A program made the translations under genes and the position numbers. This document shows positions 25,507 through 31,384 of a DNA stretch of 33,898 nucleotides, piece after piece. This DNA comes from Thermoanaerobacterales bacterium UBA4880 (GTDB lineage: Bacteria; Bacillota; Thermoanaerobacteria; Thermoanaerobacterales; UBA4877). Below the pieces are notes generated by a model, which ran no database searches, was not told the origin of the DNA, and saw nothing but the letters and a program-made list of their open reading frames with translations. Where the stretch lies: assembly GCA_002399285.1 (NCBI GenBank), contig DHDI01000010.1, forward strand, positions 77,692 to 111,589. The letters are read 5' to 3'. Position 1 is the stretch's first letter. Every line of letters begins with the position of its first letter.

Positions 25507-25579
25507 CCGGGAGACGATGACGCAAATCCTTAAAAAATGGGCACCTTTAGATTTGCGCAGTCAATGGTGCAACCGACCC
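25507..25579 (+). promoter_or_regulatory. Cyclic di-GMP-II riboswitch upstream of sipW
   Basis: The class-II core is clear by comparison with the Clostridium acetobutylicum aptamer: GGGAGACGATGA (5' part), an A-rich joint, TGGGCACC (25538-25545), and GGTGCAACCGACC (25566-25578). P2 pairs GCACC (25541-25545) with GGTGC (25566-25570). The characteristic pseudoknot forms between CGCAAATC (25521-25528) and GATTTGCG (25550-25557), an 8-bp helix replacing a different sequence in C. acetobutylicum, so pairing is conserved though bases differ. P1 is short (GGG 25509-25511 with CCC 25577-25579). The same CCC forms the base of the terminator that follows. Confidence 0.92.
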
Positions 25580-25609
25580 AATCTATTTTTTAGATTGGGT
25601 TTTTATTTT
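25577..25609 (+). terminator. Riboswitch-controlled terminator upstream of sipW
   Basis: CCCAATCTA (25577-25585) pairs with TAGATTGGG (25591-25599) around TTTTT, followed by a T-rich tract to 25609. Its 5' CCC is shared with aptamer P1, so ligand-bound P1 would remove the three G-C pairs of the terminator. This suggests that c-di-GMP turns the unit on. Confidence 0.9.
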
Positions 25610-25712
25610 GGGAATAAGTTTAGAAATAATAGAATATCTATATACATAGTATAAAGATTTGAAAGATAATACATTAATATTAAATTAATAACGGCAGACG
25701 AGGGGGAAGACG

Positions 25713-26252
25713 ATGAAAAAATTTCTCCATCTAGCAGGCAATATTGTTTCGGCGATATTGATAGTGATAATGATCCTTGCCGTGATACTGGCGGTACAGG
25801 GAAGAAGAAATCCCGACGGGATCGCCTCCGTCATGGGCTATAAGATGCTGACGGTGCTTTCCGGCAGCATGAGTCCGGCATTTGAGCCGGGAGACGTGAT
25901 AGTGGTGGCTCCGCCCAAAGGGGAAATAAAACAGGGCGACGTGATCACCTTTAGGGAAAAAAGCGTACTGGTCACCCACAGGATAGCCGAAATAGCGCAG
26001 GACGGCAGCAGCGAGGTGTTCAAGACAAAGGGCGATGCGAACAATGTGGAGGATGACGAGCCCGTGGACCGCGGGCAGATCGTAGGCAAATATATGTTCA
26101 GGATACCCTACGGAGGGTACGTGGCCAGGTTCGCCAGGAGCATGTGGGGCTTTATACTGCTTATCGCGGTACCCGCCGTTCTGCTGTTGGCAGGTGAGCT
26201 GAAAAACGTCTTTGCGATCCTGAAGGATGAAAATAAAAATCATACCGTGTGA
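25713..26252 (+). CDS. sipW: SipW-type (ER-type) signal peptidase I
   Basis: The 179-residue membrane signal peptidase belongs to the Ser-His (archaeal/ER) class rather than the Ser-Lys class. Helix 1 spans about 7-29. The catalytic Ser is in LSGSMSPAFEPGDV (S52), the His in LVTHRI replaces the usual Lys (H89), and the conserved acidic box is KGDANNVEDD. A second helix lies near 143-165. In Bacillus, SipW specifically matures TasA and TapA. Here the next two genes encode proteins with the matching type of signal peptide. ATG 25713 follows GAGGGGGA. It is the first gene after the c-di-GMP-II riboswitch. Confidence 0.93.
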   Translation: MKKFLHLAGNIVSAILIVIMILAVILAVQGRRNPDGIASVMGYKMLTVLSGSMSPAFEPGDVIVVAPPKGEIKQGDVITFREKSVLVTHRIAEIAQDGSSEVFKTKGDANNVEDDEPVDRGQIVGKYMFRIPYGGYVARFARSMWGFILLIAVPAVLLLAGELKNVFAILKDENKNHTV

Positions 26253-26338
26253 GCAAGACTGGGGACATAATTAAAATTACATAGATGACGTAAAAATCAA
26301 AAAGTAGAGGAGATGGTGTGCTTGAGGGTAAAAAAATA

Positions 26339-26360
26339 GAGCCGCCGTACGGGGCAGCTC
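26339..26360 (+). other. Imperfect hairpin between sipW and the first TasA-like gene
   Basis: GAGC (26339-26342) pairs with GCTC (26357-26360), continuing after one mismatch with GCC/GGC-type pairs around GTACG. An A-rich stretch follows instead of T, so it is not a terminator. It lies in a 191-base gap without a convincing promoter and may be an mRNA processing or stability element. Confidence 0.35.
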
Positions 26361-26443
26361 AAAAGAAATATATAAATAATCATCCATCTGTACTTTAACA
26401 CAAAAGAAAGAGAAATTAAAATTTAAAATCGGAGGTATTTTTG

Positions 26444-27025
26444 ATGAAGAGAAATCTGCTTATAAGCTTAGTTTTGATAGGCATACTGGCATTCGGTCTG
26501 GGCGTGGGCTCATATGCTTACTTCACCAGCCAGGCCAAGAGTGAAAACAATACGTTTGCTACGGGAACGCTTGTCATCGATAGTCCAGGTTCACTCACAA
26601 AAAATATGACGGTCGACAATATCTATCCCGGCTGGTATTCTGACATAAAGACTATAAAAGTGCACAATTCCGGCACTCTTGACCTTAAATGCAGGATGAG
26701 CGTTCTGCCGAATGCAGGAAATCCGCTCTATGACGGCGATACGCCTCTTGAGGTAGCCGCGTATTGGATACCTTTTGTAAATGGATCAGAATCTGAAGAA
26801 AAAACTGATCAAGCTTCACTGCTTCCAATGTATAAGAAAATAAATGCAATGGGTTATGTGGATCTTGGGGGGTTCATACCTTCTGGTAAGGACGGAACGT
26901 TAATCGTAGGTTTCAGGCTGCCTGAGGCTGCTAATAATGCCTATCAGGGAATAAAGGGCGACTTTACGTTTGTGTTCGACGCCACTCAGGTCAAGAATCA
27001 GGGCTGGACAGAAGCGGTGAAATAG
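26444..27025 (+). CDS. TasA/camelysin-like exported fibre protein (paralogue 1)
   Basis: This 193-residue protein has a SipW-type signal peptide: a short basic start, a hydrophobic core, then GVGSYAYFTSQ, with cleavage expected at SYA-YF. NNTFATGTL follows, as is typical of the TasA/camelysin (M73) family. The mature part is a beta-sandwich with DNIYPGW, a VHNSGTL strand and a terminal GDFTFVFDATQVKNQGW. Such proteins polymerise into extracellular fibres in Bacillus biofilms; I infer a similar role. ATG 26444 follows GGAGG (26431-26435) by eight bases. Its closest relative in the window is the next gene, which shares DNIYPGW and the C-terminal FDATQ-NQGW segment. Confidence 0.88.
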   Translation: MKRNLLISLVLIGILAFGLGVGSYAYFTSQAKSENNTFATGTLVIDSPGSLTKNMTVDNIYPGWYSDIKTIKVHNSGTLDLKCRMSVLPNAGNPLYDGDTPLEVAAYWIPFVNGSESEEKTDQASLLPMYKKINAMGYVDLGGFIPSGKDGTLIVGFRLPEAANNAYQGIKGDFTFVFDATQVKNQGWTEAVK

Positions 27026-27045
27026 CCTTACAGCCAATAGAATAC

Positions 27046-27068
27046 CGGCCGGGATAAAAGCCCGGCCG
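27046..27068 (+). other. GC-rich hairpin between the two TasA-like genes
   Basis: CGGCCGGG (27046-27053) and CCCGGCCG (27061-27068) form a perfect 8-bp stem with loop ATAAAAG, followed by ATATTTTG. It may act as a partial terminator that lowers expression of downstream genes relative to the first fibre gene. Confidence 0.6.
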
Positions 27069-27141
27069 ATATTTTGACCTGATGATATTTTGACTTTGCC
27101 AGGTATTACGTATGAATATAACTCTCTGGGGGTGGAATTAA

Positions 27142-27675
27142 TTGAATAGGAAACTGTTGACGGGTATATTGGCAATAGCGCTTATATGCGCCTGCGCCGG
27201 CGTCGGAACCATGGCCTACTTTACCAGCCGGGTGGAGAGCGGGGACAATGTCTTTACCACCGGCACGCTGGTCATAGACAGCCCCGGCGCGCTTACGGCG
27301 GAAATGGATGTTGACAATATATATCCTGGATGGTTCGAGGACAAAGACATAACCGTGAAAAACAGCGGGACCATTCCCTTAAAGTACAGGATAAGCGTGC
27401 AGCCGCTTACCGGCAATATATTCTACGACGGGAAAAAGCCTCTTCAGATCGGTATAGTAAAGCCAACCGATCCTCCTACAAAGTTGCCCAAACTGGGCAG
27501 GATCGACTGGATGAAACCTGTAGAGATCGGTACCATTCCCGCGGGAGGGAGCAGCACGTTCAACATAACCTTTTACCTTCCCAAAGAGGCAAATAACGAT
27601 TATCAAGGCAAATCGGCCACCTTTACGTTTGTGTTTGATGCAACGCAGACCGCCAATCAAGGTTGGGCAGAGTAG
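27142..27675 (+). CDS. TasA/camelysin-like exported fibre protein (paralogue 2)
   Basis: This 177-residue paralogue of the preceding protein has a signal peptide ending in GVGTMAYFTSR with the SipW-type AYF junction. NVFTTGTLVIDSPG, DNIYPGWFEDKDI, a VKNSGTIPLKYRISV strand and the C-terminal TFTFVFDATQTANQGW follow. The two proteins share long blocks, which suggests tandem duplication and possibly major and minor fibre subunits. The start is TTG 27142 with a GGGGGTGGA site upstream; no ATG fits. A GC-rich hairpin lies before it and a 10-bp hairpin after it. Confidence 0.87.
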   Translation: MNRKLLTGILAIALICACAGVGTMAYFTSRVESGDNVFTTGTLVIDSPGALTAEMDVDNIYPGWFEDKDITVKNSGTIPLKYRISVQPLTGNIFYDGKKPLQIGIVKPTDPPTKLPKLGRIDWMKPVEIGTIPAGGSSTFNITFYLPKEANNDYQGKSATFTFVFDATQTANQGWAE

Positions 27676-27710
27676 GTAACCAGCATCAGATATTCTAGCT
27701 TGAATACAGG

Positions 27711-27737
27711 GGGCAATGGCGGTCACTGCCATTGCCC
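27711..27737 (+). other. Perfect 10-bp hairpin behind the second TasA-like gene
   Basis: GGGCAATGGC (27711-27720) pairs with GCCATTGCCC (27728-27737) with loop GGTCACT. The sequence after it (ATATTGCCTTTTG) has only a short T run, so it is a leaky terminator or an mRNA stabiliser. Confidence 0.6.
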
Positions 27738-27811
27738 ATATTGCCTTTTGAAACGGAGAGGATAATTCCTTCAAGAGGCGCGCCGAACTCCTAAATGAAA
27801 GGAGGAGATCG

Positions 27812-29041
27812 ATGTCAAACGGGCATAACAGCATGAGGATCGCCATCGTACTGATACTGGCAGTGCTGCTCGGAGTGGGCAACGTCTGGGGTGCCGGTAC
27901 GACGTTTGCCGGAAATGCGCCCGACGTAGCGCTGCATGTTACGGGAGATGGTTCCAGGGCGGGTCCAGTATTTACGGACAGCTCCGTCATGGGAGGCACG
28001 GTATGGGCTCCCGGGGTGGAGAAGAGCGGCACGATAAGGATCTACAATGACTACTCCGAAACGGTTAACGTCGACAGGCTGGGTATGACTATGAAGTTGG
28101 AGAGGGATTCCCAGCAGGCAGAGAGCGGCATATACGATGAATATGCCAAAGACATGAAGCTCACCATCGAAAGGGGCAGGATGCTGGTCTTTAACGATAC
28201 CATATTCAGCGGCAGCTTTTACGATATGCTCTATGAGAGCGGAAGCAGCGTGCATCAGGGATACGCCTTGTCTCCCGCAGACAGGTTCAGTATAGCGAGC
28301 GGCGATCATGCCGACCTGAAATATACGGCGAAGATGGATGAGGGAGCCGGCAACGGTATTCAGGGGCTTATTGCAAAGGCAGACCTTCTTGTGAATATGA
28401 GCGGAAATACTGCGCCGTCCGGCGGGGACGAAGACAATAATAACCATCATCACCATGGTGATGATGGGGAAAACGAACTGGTGGAGCAGCCTGAGGAAGT
28501 ATTCCCGGACATAGGCGGGCACTGGGCCCATGACTGCATCGTGGCTCTGCTGCAGCATGGTGTGATACAGGGATACGAGGACGGGACGATCAGGCCGGAT
28601 AACTATATAACCAGGGCGGAGACGGCGGTCCTTGTCGGGAAGGCTCTCGGGCTGAAAGACGACGGGGGAGCAGCGCTGGATTATTCTGACGGGATACCGG
28701 ACTGGGCAAGGGGCTATATATCCTCGTCTACGTCGGGAGGAGTGTTTACCGGATATCCGGACGGGACGTTCCTGCCGGGCAAAGACATATCCAGAGAGGA
28801 AATGGCCGCAGTCCTGATAAGGGCGTTTGACAAAAAGCCTTTAAGCGATAACGGGCTCGGGTTCACCGATAAGGCTGGGATAGGCAGATGGGCCGAAGGA
28901 TATGTGAAGGCCGGCGTTGACAATGAGATAATCACGGGCTATCCCGACAATACATTCAGGCCCAAGAACGATATAACCAGGGCTGAAGCGTTTACGATGA
29001 TATGCAAACTGCTCGGCTATCATACCGAGCATAGTAAATAG
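27812..29041 (+). CDS. Exported protein with TasA-like N-domain, His/Asp linker and three SLH domains
   Basis: The 409-residue surface protein has a signal peptide (1-27, hydrophobic core VLILAVLLGVG, ending near VWGAG). A beta-rich domain (35-197) resembles TasA/camelysin proteins (TVWAPGVEKSGTIRIYN, then ADLLVNM). A low-complexity linker with four His and many Asp/Asn (203-222) follows. Three S-layer homology repeats fill about 231-275, 290-337 and 350-398 (HWAHD, GYEDGTIRPDNYITRAE, GYPDGTFLPGKDISREE, GYPDNTFRPKNDITRAE). SLH domains bind pyruvylated wall polymers, so this could anchor the fibres to the cell wall, a TapA-like job by different means. ATG 27812 follows GGAGGAG. The linker DNA contains a perfect 24-base palindrome at 28444-28467. 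Confidence 0.88.
   Translation: MSNGHNSMRIAIVLILAVLLGVGNVWGAGTTFAGNAPDVALHVTGDGSRAGPVFTDSSVMGGTVWAPGVEKSGTIRIYNDYSETVNVDRLGMTMKLERDSQQAESGIYDEYAKDMKLTIERGRMLVFNDTIFSGSFYDMLYESGSSVHQGYALSPADRFSIASGDHADLKYTAKMDEGAGNGIQGLIAKADLLVNMSGNTAPSGGDEDNNNHHHHGDDGENELVEQPEEVFPDIGGHWAHDCIVALLQHGVIQGYEDGTIRPDNYITRAETAVLVGKALGLKDDGGAALDYSDGIPDWARGYISSSTSGGVFTGYPDGTFLPGKDISREEMAAVLIRAFDKKPLSDNGLGFTDKAGIGRWAEGYVKAGVDNEIITGYPDNTFRPKNDITRAEAFTMICKLLGYHTEHSK
28444..28467 (+). repeat. Perfect 24-base palindrome inside the SLH protein gene
   Basis: Bases 28444-28467 equal their own reverse complement (CCATCATCACCA followed by its mirror complement). They encode the His-His-His-His-Gly-Asp-Asp linker. The transcript could fold into a tight hairpin or pair between molecules. 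Confidence 0.85.
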
Positions 29042-29064
29042 AGTCGAATTCTTGTAAGAAGGAG

Positions 29065-30465
29065 GTGGGTCACATCAAGCGATTTTTTCTGAGATTTACT
29101 TGTTTTACGGCGGCGGTTTTATTGGTGGCCATGGCTCTCCTGGTAAATCCGAGTACGTTTTCATGGTTTAATGCGCGGGCGGACAGCGGCTTGAGCGTCA
29201 GGGCCGATACGACGGAGGATATCATATCGAACTTTGAGGTGGACCGCAGAAATCCTGAAAACATAGTCGTCCAGCGGGCGGACGGGTTGGATTATGATCC
29301 CGTGGTGTATTTTTCCGTGACCGGCGATGCCGCGGACTATATACTGCACATCAATCCATGCAAACTGGAGGACAATAACAGGCACAGCATAAAGATAAGG
29401 ACCGACGTCAATCTGGCTCAGTTGACGGATCTGCTGCTCCATGGTCCGCAGGTGATCAAGGGCACCATAACCCTGAAGCATATGAACGAGTATATCATAG
29501 AGAGCAGGGAGATAGAATTTACCCGGGACTACCTCATGAACAGGTACTGGGCTGAGATGGACGGCATAGCAAGCGGGGAAGGCAAGATAGCGTCCGGAGA
29601 TAAAGAAGGAGGACGCATATCTGATCTGATAGTGAAGCTGGCCGGTTTGATCGATTGGGACGGGGTCTCGGAAAACTATGTAAAGGTCGCAAACGGCCCG
29701 GCCGTATCCAATGCATCCGTCGGCGCGGAACCATATGCCGGTACGGATATGGTCGTAAATCAAATGCCGGAACTTTCTATCTCCGATGGTCAGACTAGGA
29801 TAGTCGATACCGTGGTCCCGGGGCTGATGGATTATATCGGCCGGTTATACCGCTATGCCGAAGATCTGATACGCCAGCTGAACGAGAAGATAGAAGCTAT
29901 AATTCAGCTGAACGCGGACATCGAAAAGCTGAACGGTGAAAAGACTTTGCTGGAGCAGGAAAAACAATCGCTGACGGAAGATAACGATAAGCTTAAGGAA
30001 GATGCTGCGCAGCTTGAGGATAAAAATAAGCAATTGAATGATGAGATCGGTTCGCTGAAGGATGAAATATCCGGTCTGCGGTCGAGAAACAGCAGTCTCG
30101 AAAACCAGAACGACGGACTGAGAGGAAAGATCGACGAATTGTTGAAAGCGCCTCAAAACGGCAATGGCAGTGCTGAAAATACACCGGCAGACAATACGCC
30201 TGCACCGCAGCCGCCTGTTGTCGAGAATCCGGTGAATAACGAGCCTCCTGCACCGCAGCCGCCCGTGATCAGAGATCCGACGGACAACGAGCCGCCGGCC
30301 GAAAATGATCCTGAACCGGAGACACCGGCAGAGGAGGAACCGACGAAACCGGGCAGCGAGGATGGTACAAATACGGAAACTCCGCCCAGTCAGATCGGCG
30401 AGGGTGATATTGTAACGACAGGGCAAAGCAGTCAGCCGGAAACACCGGCAGTGCAATTGCCATAA
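29065..30465 (+). CDS. Exported coiled-coil, proline-rich protein of the matrix locus (start codon uncertain)
   Basis: This protein has about 466 residues. A basic N-terminus (HIKRFFLRF), a hydrophobic core and STFSWFNARA resemble a SipW-type signal peptide. A beta-rich domain (45-160) and an uncharacterised region follow, then a long heptad-like coiled coil (about 265-365) and a Pro/Glu/Asn/Thr-rich tail (370-466) with repeated PAPQPPV units, typical of wall-spanning stalks. No enzyme motif is seen. The in-frame GTG at 29065 is embedded in a perfect Shine-Dalgarno AAGGAGGTG (29059-29067) and is a poor start. The codon at proper distance is ATC 29074, giving an N-terminus reading MKRFFLRF. 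It follows the SLH gene by only 23 bases and is probably coexpressed with it. Confidence 0.75.
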   Translation: MGHIKRFFLRFTCFTAAVLLVAMALLVNPSTFSWFNARADSGLSVRADTTEDIISNFEVDRRNPENIVVQRADGLDYDPVVYFSVTGDAADYILHINPCKLEDNNRHSIKIRTDVNLAQLTDLLLHGPQVIKGTITLKHMNEYIIESREIEFTRDYLMNRYWAEMDGIASGEGKIASGDKEGGRISDLIVKLAGLIDWDGVSENYVKVANGPAVSNASVGAEPYAGTDMVVNQMPELSISDGQTRIVDTVVPGLMDYIGRLYRYAEDLIRQLNEKIEAIIQLNADIEKLNGEKTLLEQEKQSLTEDNDKLKEDAAQLEDKNKQLNDEIGSLKDEISGLRSRNSSLENQNDGLRGKIDELLKAPQNGNGSAENTPADNTPAPQPPVVENPVNNEPPAPQPPVIRDPTDNEPPAENDPEPETPAEEEPTKPGSEDGTNTETPPSQIGEGDIVTTGQSSQPETPAVQLP

Positions 30466-30486
30466 TGGTTAGATTTAGAGGAGAGG

Positions 30487-30506
30487 GGGCAGCTTTTAAG
30501 CTGCCC
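30487..30506. terminator. Hairpin between convergent genes, possible terminator of the matrix unit
   Basis: GGGCAGCTT (30487-30495) pairs with AAGCTGCCC (30498-30506). On the plus strand TTTAAGTTATCTT follows, a weak T tract. On the minus strand the hairpin starts right after the stop of the small gene but lacks T residues. Confidence 0.6.
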
Positions 30507-30507
30507 T

Positions 30508-30696
30508 TTAAGTTATCTTGTCCTTCATCGGCACTTTGACGCTCTTAGACGTACCTATCCTGTGTCCCTTTGCGTACTGTGCTTTTTGAGATTTTGCCTC
30601 TCTGCCAAAGAATCTGTCCCTGCTCGCGAGGAGTTCCGCAGCGAACTCCGTTCTCTTGCCTCTGATGTTTGTAAATCGGCTTCTCTTTATGGACAA
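30508..30696 (-). CDS. Small basic protein, 62 residues, unknown function
   Basis: This is the only credible minus-strand gene in the window. It reads from TTG (complement of 30694-30696), preceded on its strand by a strong GAGGAGGGG site (complement of 30702-30710) at normal spacing. The product is very rich in Lys and Arg (for example MSIKRSRFTNIRGKRTEF at the start), with no Cys and no signal peptide or membrane helix. A nucleic-acid- or ribosome-binding role is possible, but I recognise no family. It is divergent from the ArsR-type gene across a region of about 315 bases and convergent with the matrix unit. Confidence 0.6.
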   Translation of the reverse strand: MSIKRSRFTNIRGKRTEFAAELLASRDRFFGREAKSQKAQYAKGHRIGTSKSVKVPMKDKIT

Positions 30697-30798
30697 TTTG
30701 ACCCCTCCTCTTTAATTTAGACTTTCCAATAGCTATAATTTAATTCGGAGATACGCCTTAATATTTACGCATGCCGGCTTTGACCGAAGCATATATCT

Positions 30799-30813
30799 TG
30801 TACGGAGCGTACA
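30799..30813. promoter_or_regulatory. Inverted repeat TGTACG-GAG-CGTACA in the divergent region
   Basis: A perfect 6-bp dyad with a three-base spacer, about 100 bases upstream of the small minus-strand gene. It could be a regulator binding site. The 315-base region 30697-31011 holds no gene, only this dyad, a second one at 30844-30867 and the promoter/operator at 30894-30921. Confidence 0.35.
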
Positions 30814-30843
30814 TGCCGTAAATCCCGAAAACCGGAAACAACT

Positions 30844-30867
30844 TAGACAATAGTCATTCTATGTCTA
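30844..30867. promoter_or_regulatory. Second dyad in the divergent region
   Basis: TAGACA(A)TAG (30844-30853) pairs with CTATGTCTA (30859-30867): nine pairs with one bulge around TCATT. It lies just upstream of the arsR-type promoter, where an activator or repressor could bind. Confidence 0.35.
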
Positions 30868-30893
30868 TTGATTTTTTTGATAACGAGGTATAT

Positions 30894-30921
30894 TATAATA
30901 CTTAAATAAGTGCTTAAGTAT
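30894..30921 (+). promoter_or_regulatory. Promoter -10 and overlapping operator of the ArsR-family gene
   Basis: TATAAT (30894-30899) overlaps a perfect inverted repeat ATACTTAA (30898-30905) / TTAAGTAT (30914-30921) with an eight-base spacer. AT-rich dyads overlapping -10 and +1 are the usual ArsR/SmtB operator arrangement, so autoregulation is likely. The -35 is unclear (TTGATT lies 20 bases away, TTGATA 11). Confidence 0.6.
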
Positions 30922-31011
30922 CGATGATAAAGAGCTGACTGCATTGGATTGGGGGCGGTATATGTAGAATATGCGATTCATTGTCAAATTTTATTGAGGG
31001 GAAATGAGCGG

Positions 31012-31362
31012 ATGGGAAGGTCTGATGCCTATAGCAAGGAAACCGAACGTGAGACACAGGGTATTGACGAGTTAAAGCCAATGATAAAATCCCTGAAGGG
31101 TGTATCTGATGTTTTTAAGGCATTGAGTGACGACTCTCGAAGCGAAATAGTCTATATGCTGTCACAAAAGGAGCTATGTGTCGGGGACATAGCCTATATA
31201 TTGGACATGAACCTGCAGGCGGTCTCCTATCACCTGAAGACCCTTAAGTCGCTTAACTTAATCAAAAGCAGAAGAGAGGGAAAGATGGTGTATTATTCCC
31301 TTTCCAATGATCATATTTCCTATCTTATTGAATTTGCTGCTCAATACAGACTGGGAATATAA
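31012..31362 (+). CDS. ArsR/SmtB-family winged-helix regulator with incomplete metal motif
   Basis: This 116-residue regulator has the ArsR core from about residue 30: VFKALSDDSRSEIVYML, then KELCVGDIAYIL, the recognition helix NLQAVSYHLKTLKSLNLI, the wing SRREGKMVYYSL, and a C-terminal helix. The classical thiol metal site ELCVCD is changed to ELCVGD (only C56 remains), and the alpha-5 site is reduced to an isolated DH (100-101). The signal may therefore not be arsenic, cadmium or zinc. ATG 31012 is chosen: GAGGGGA lies nine bases before it, and the open frame to 30949 has no such site. A dyad over its promoter suggests self-repression. The radical SAM gene starts 22 bases downstream and is its probable target. 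Confidence 0.87.
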   Translation: MGRSDAYSKETERETQGIDELKPMIKSLKGVSDVFKALSDDSRSEIVYMLSQKELCVGDIAYILDMNLQAVSYHLKTLKSLNLIKSRREGKMVYYSLSNDHISYLIEFAAQYRLGI

Positions 31363-31384
31363 TATCAGTTAGGAGGTTGTTATT

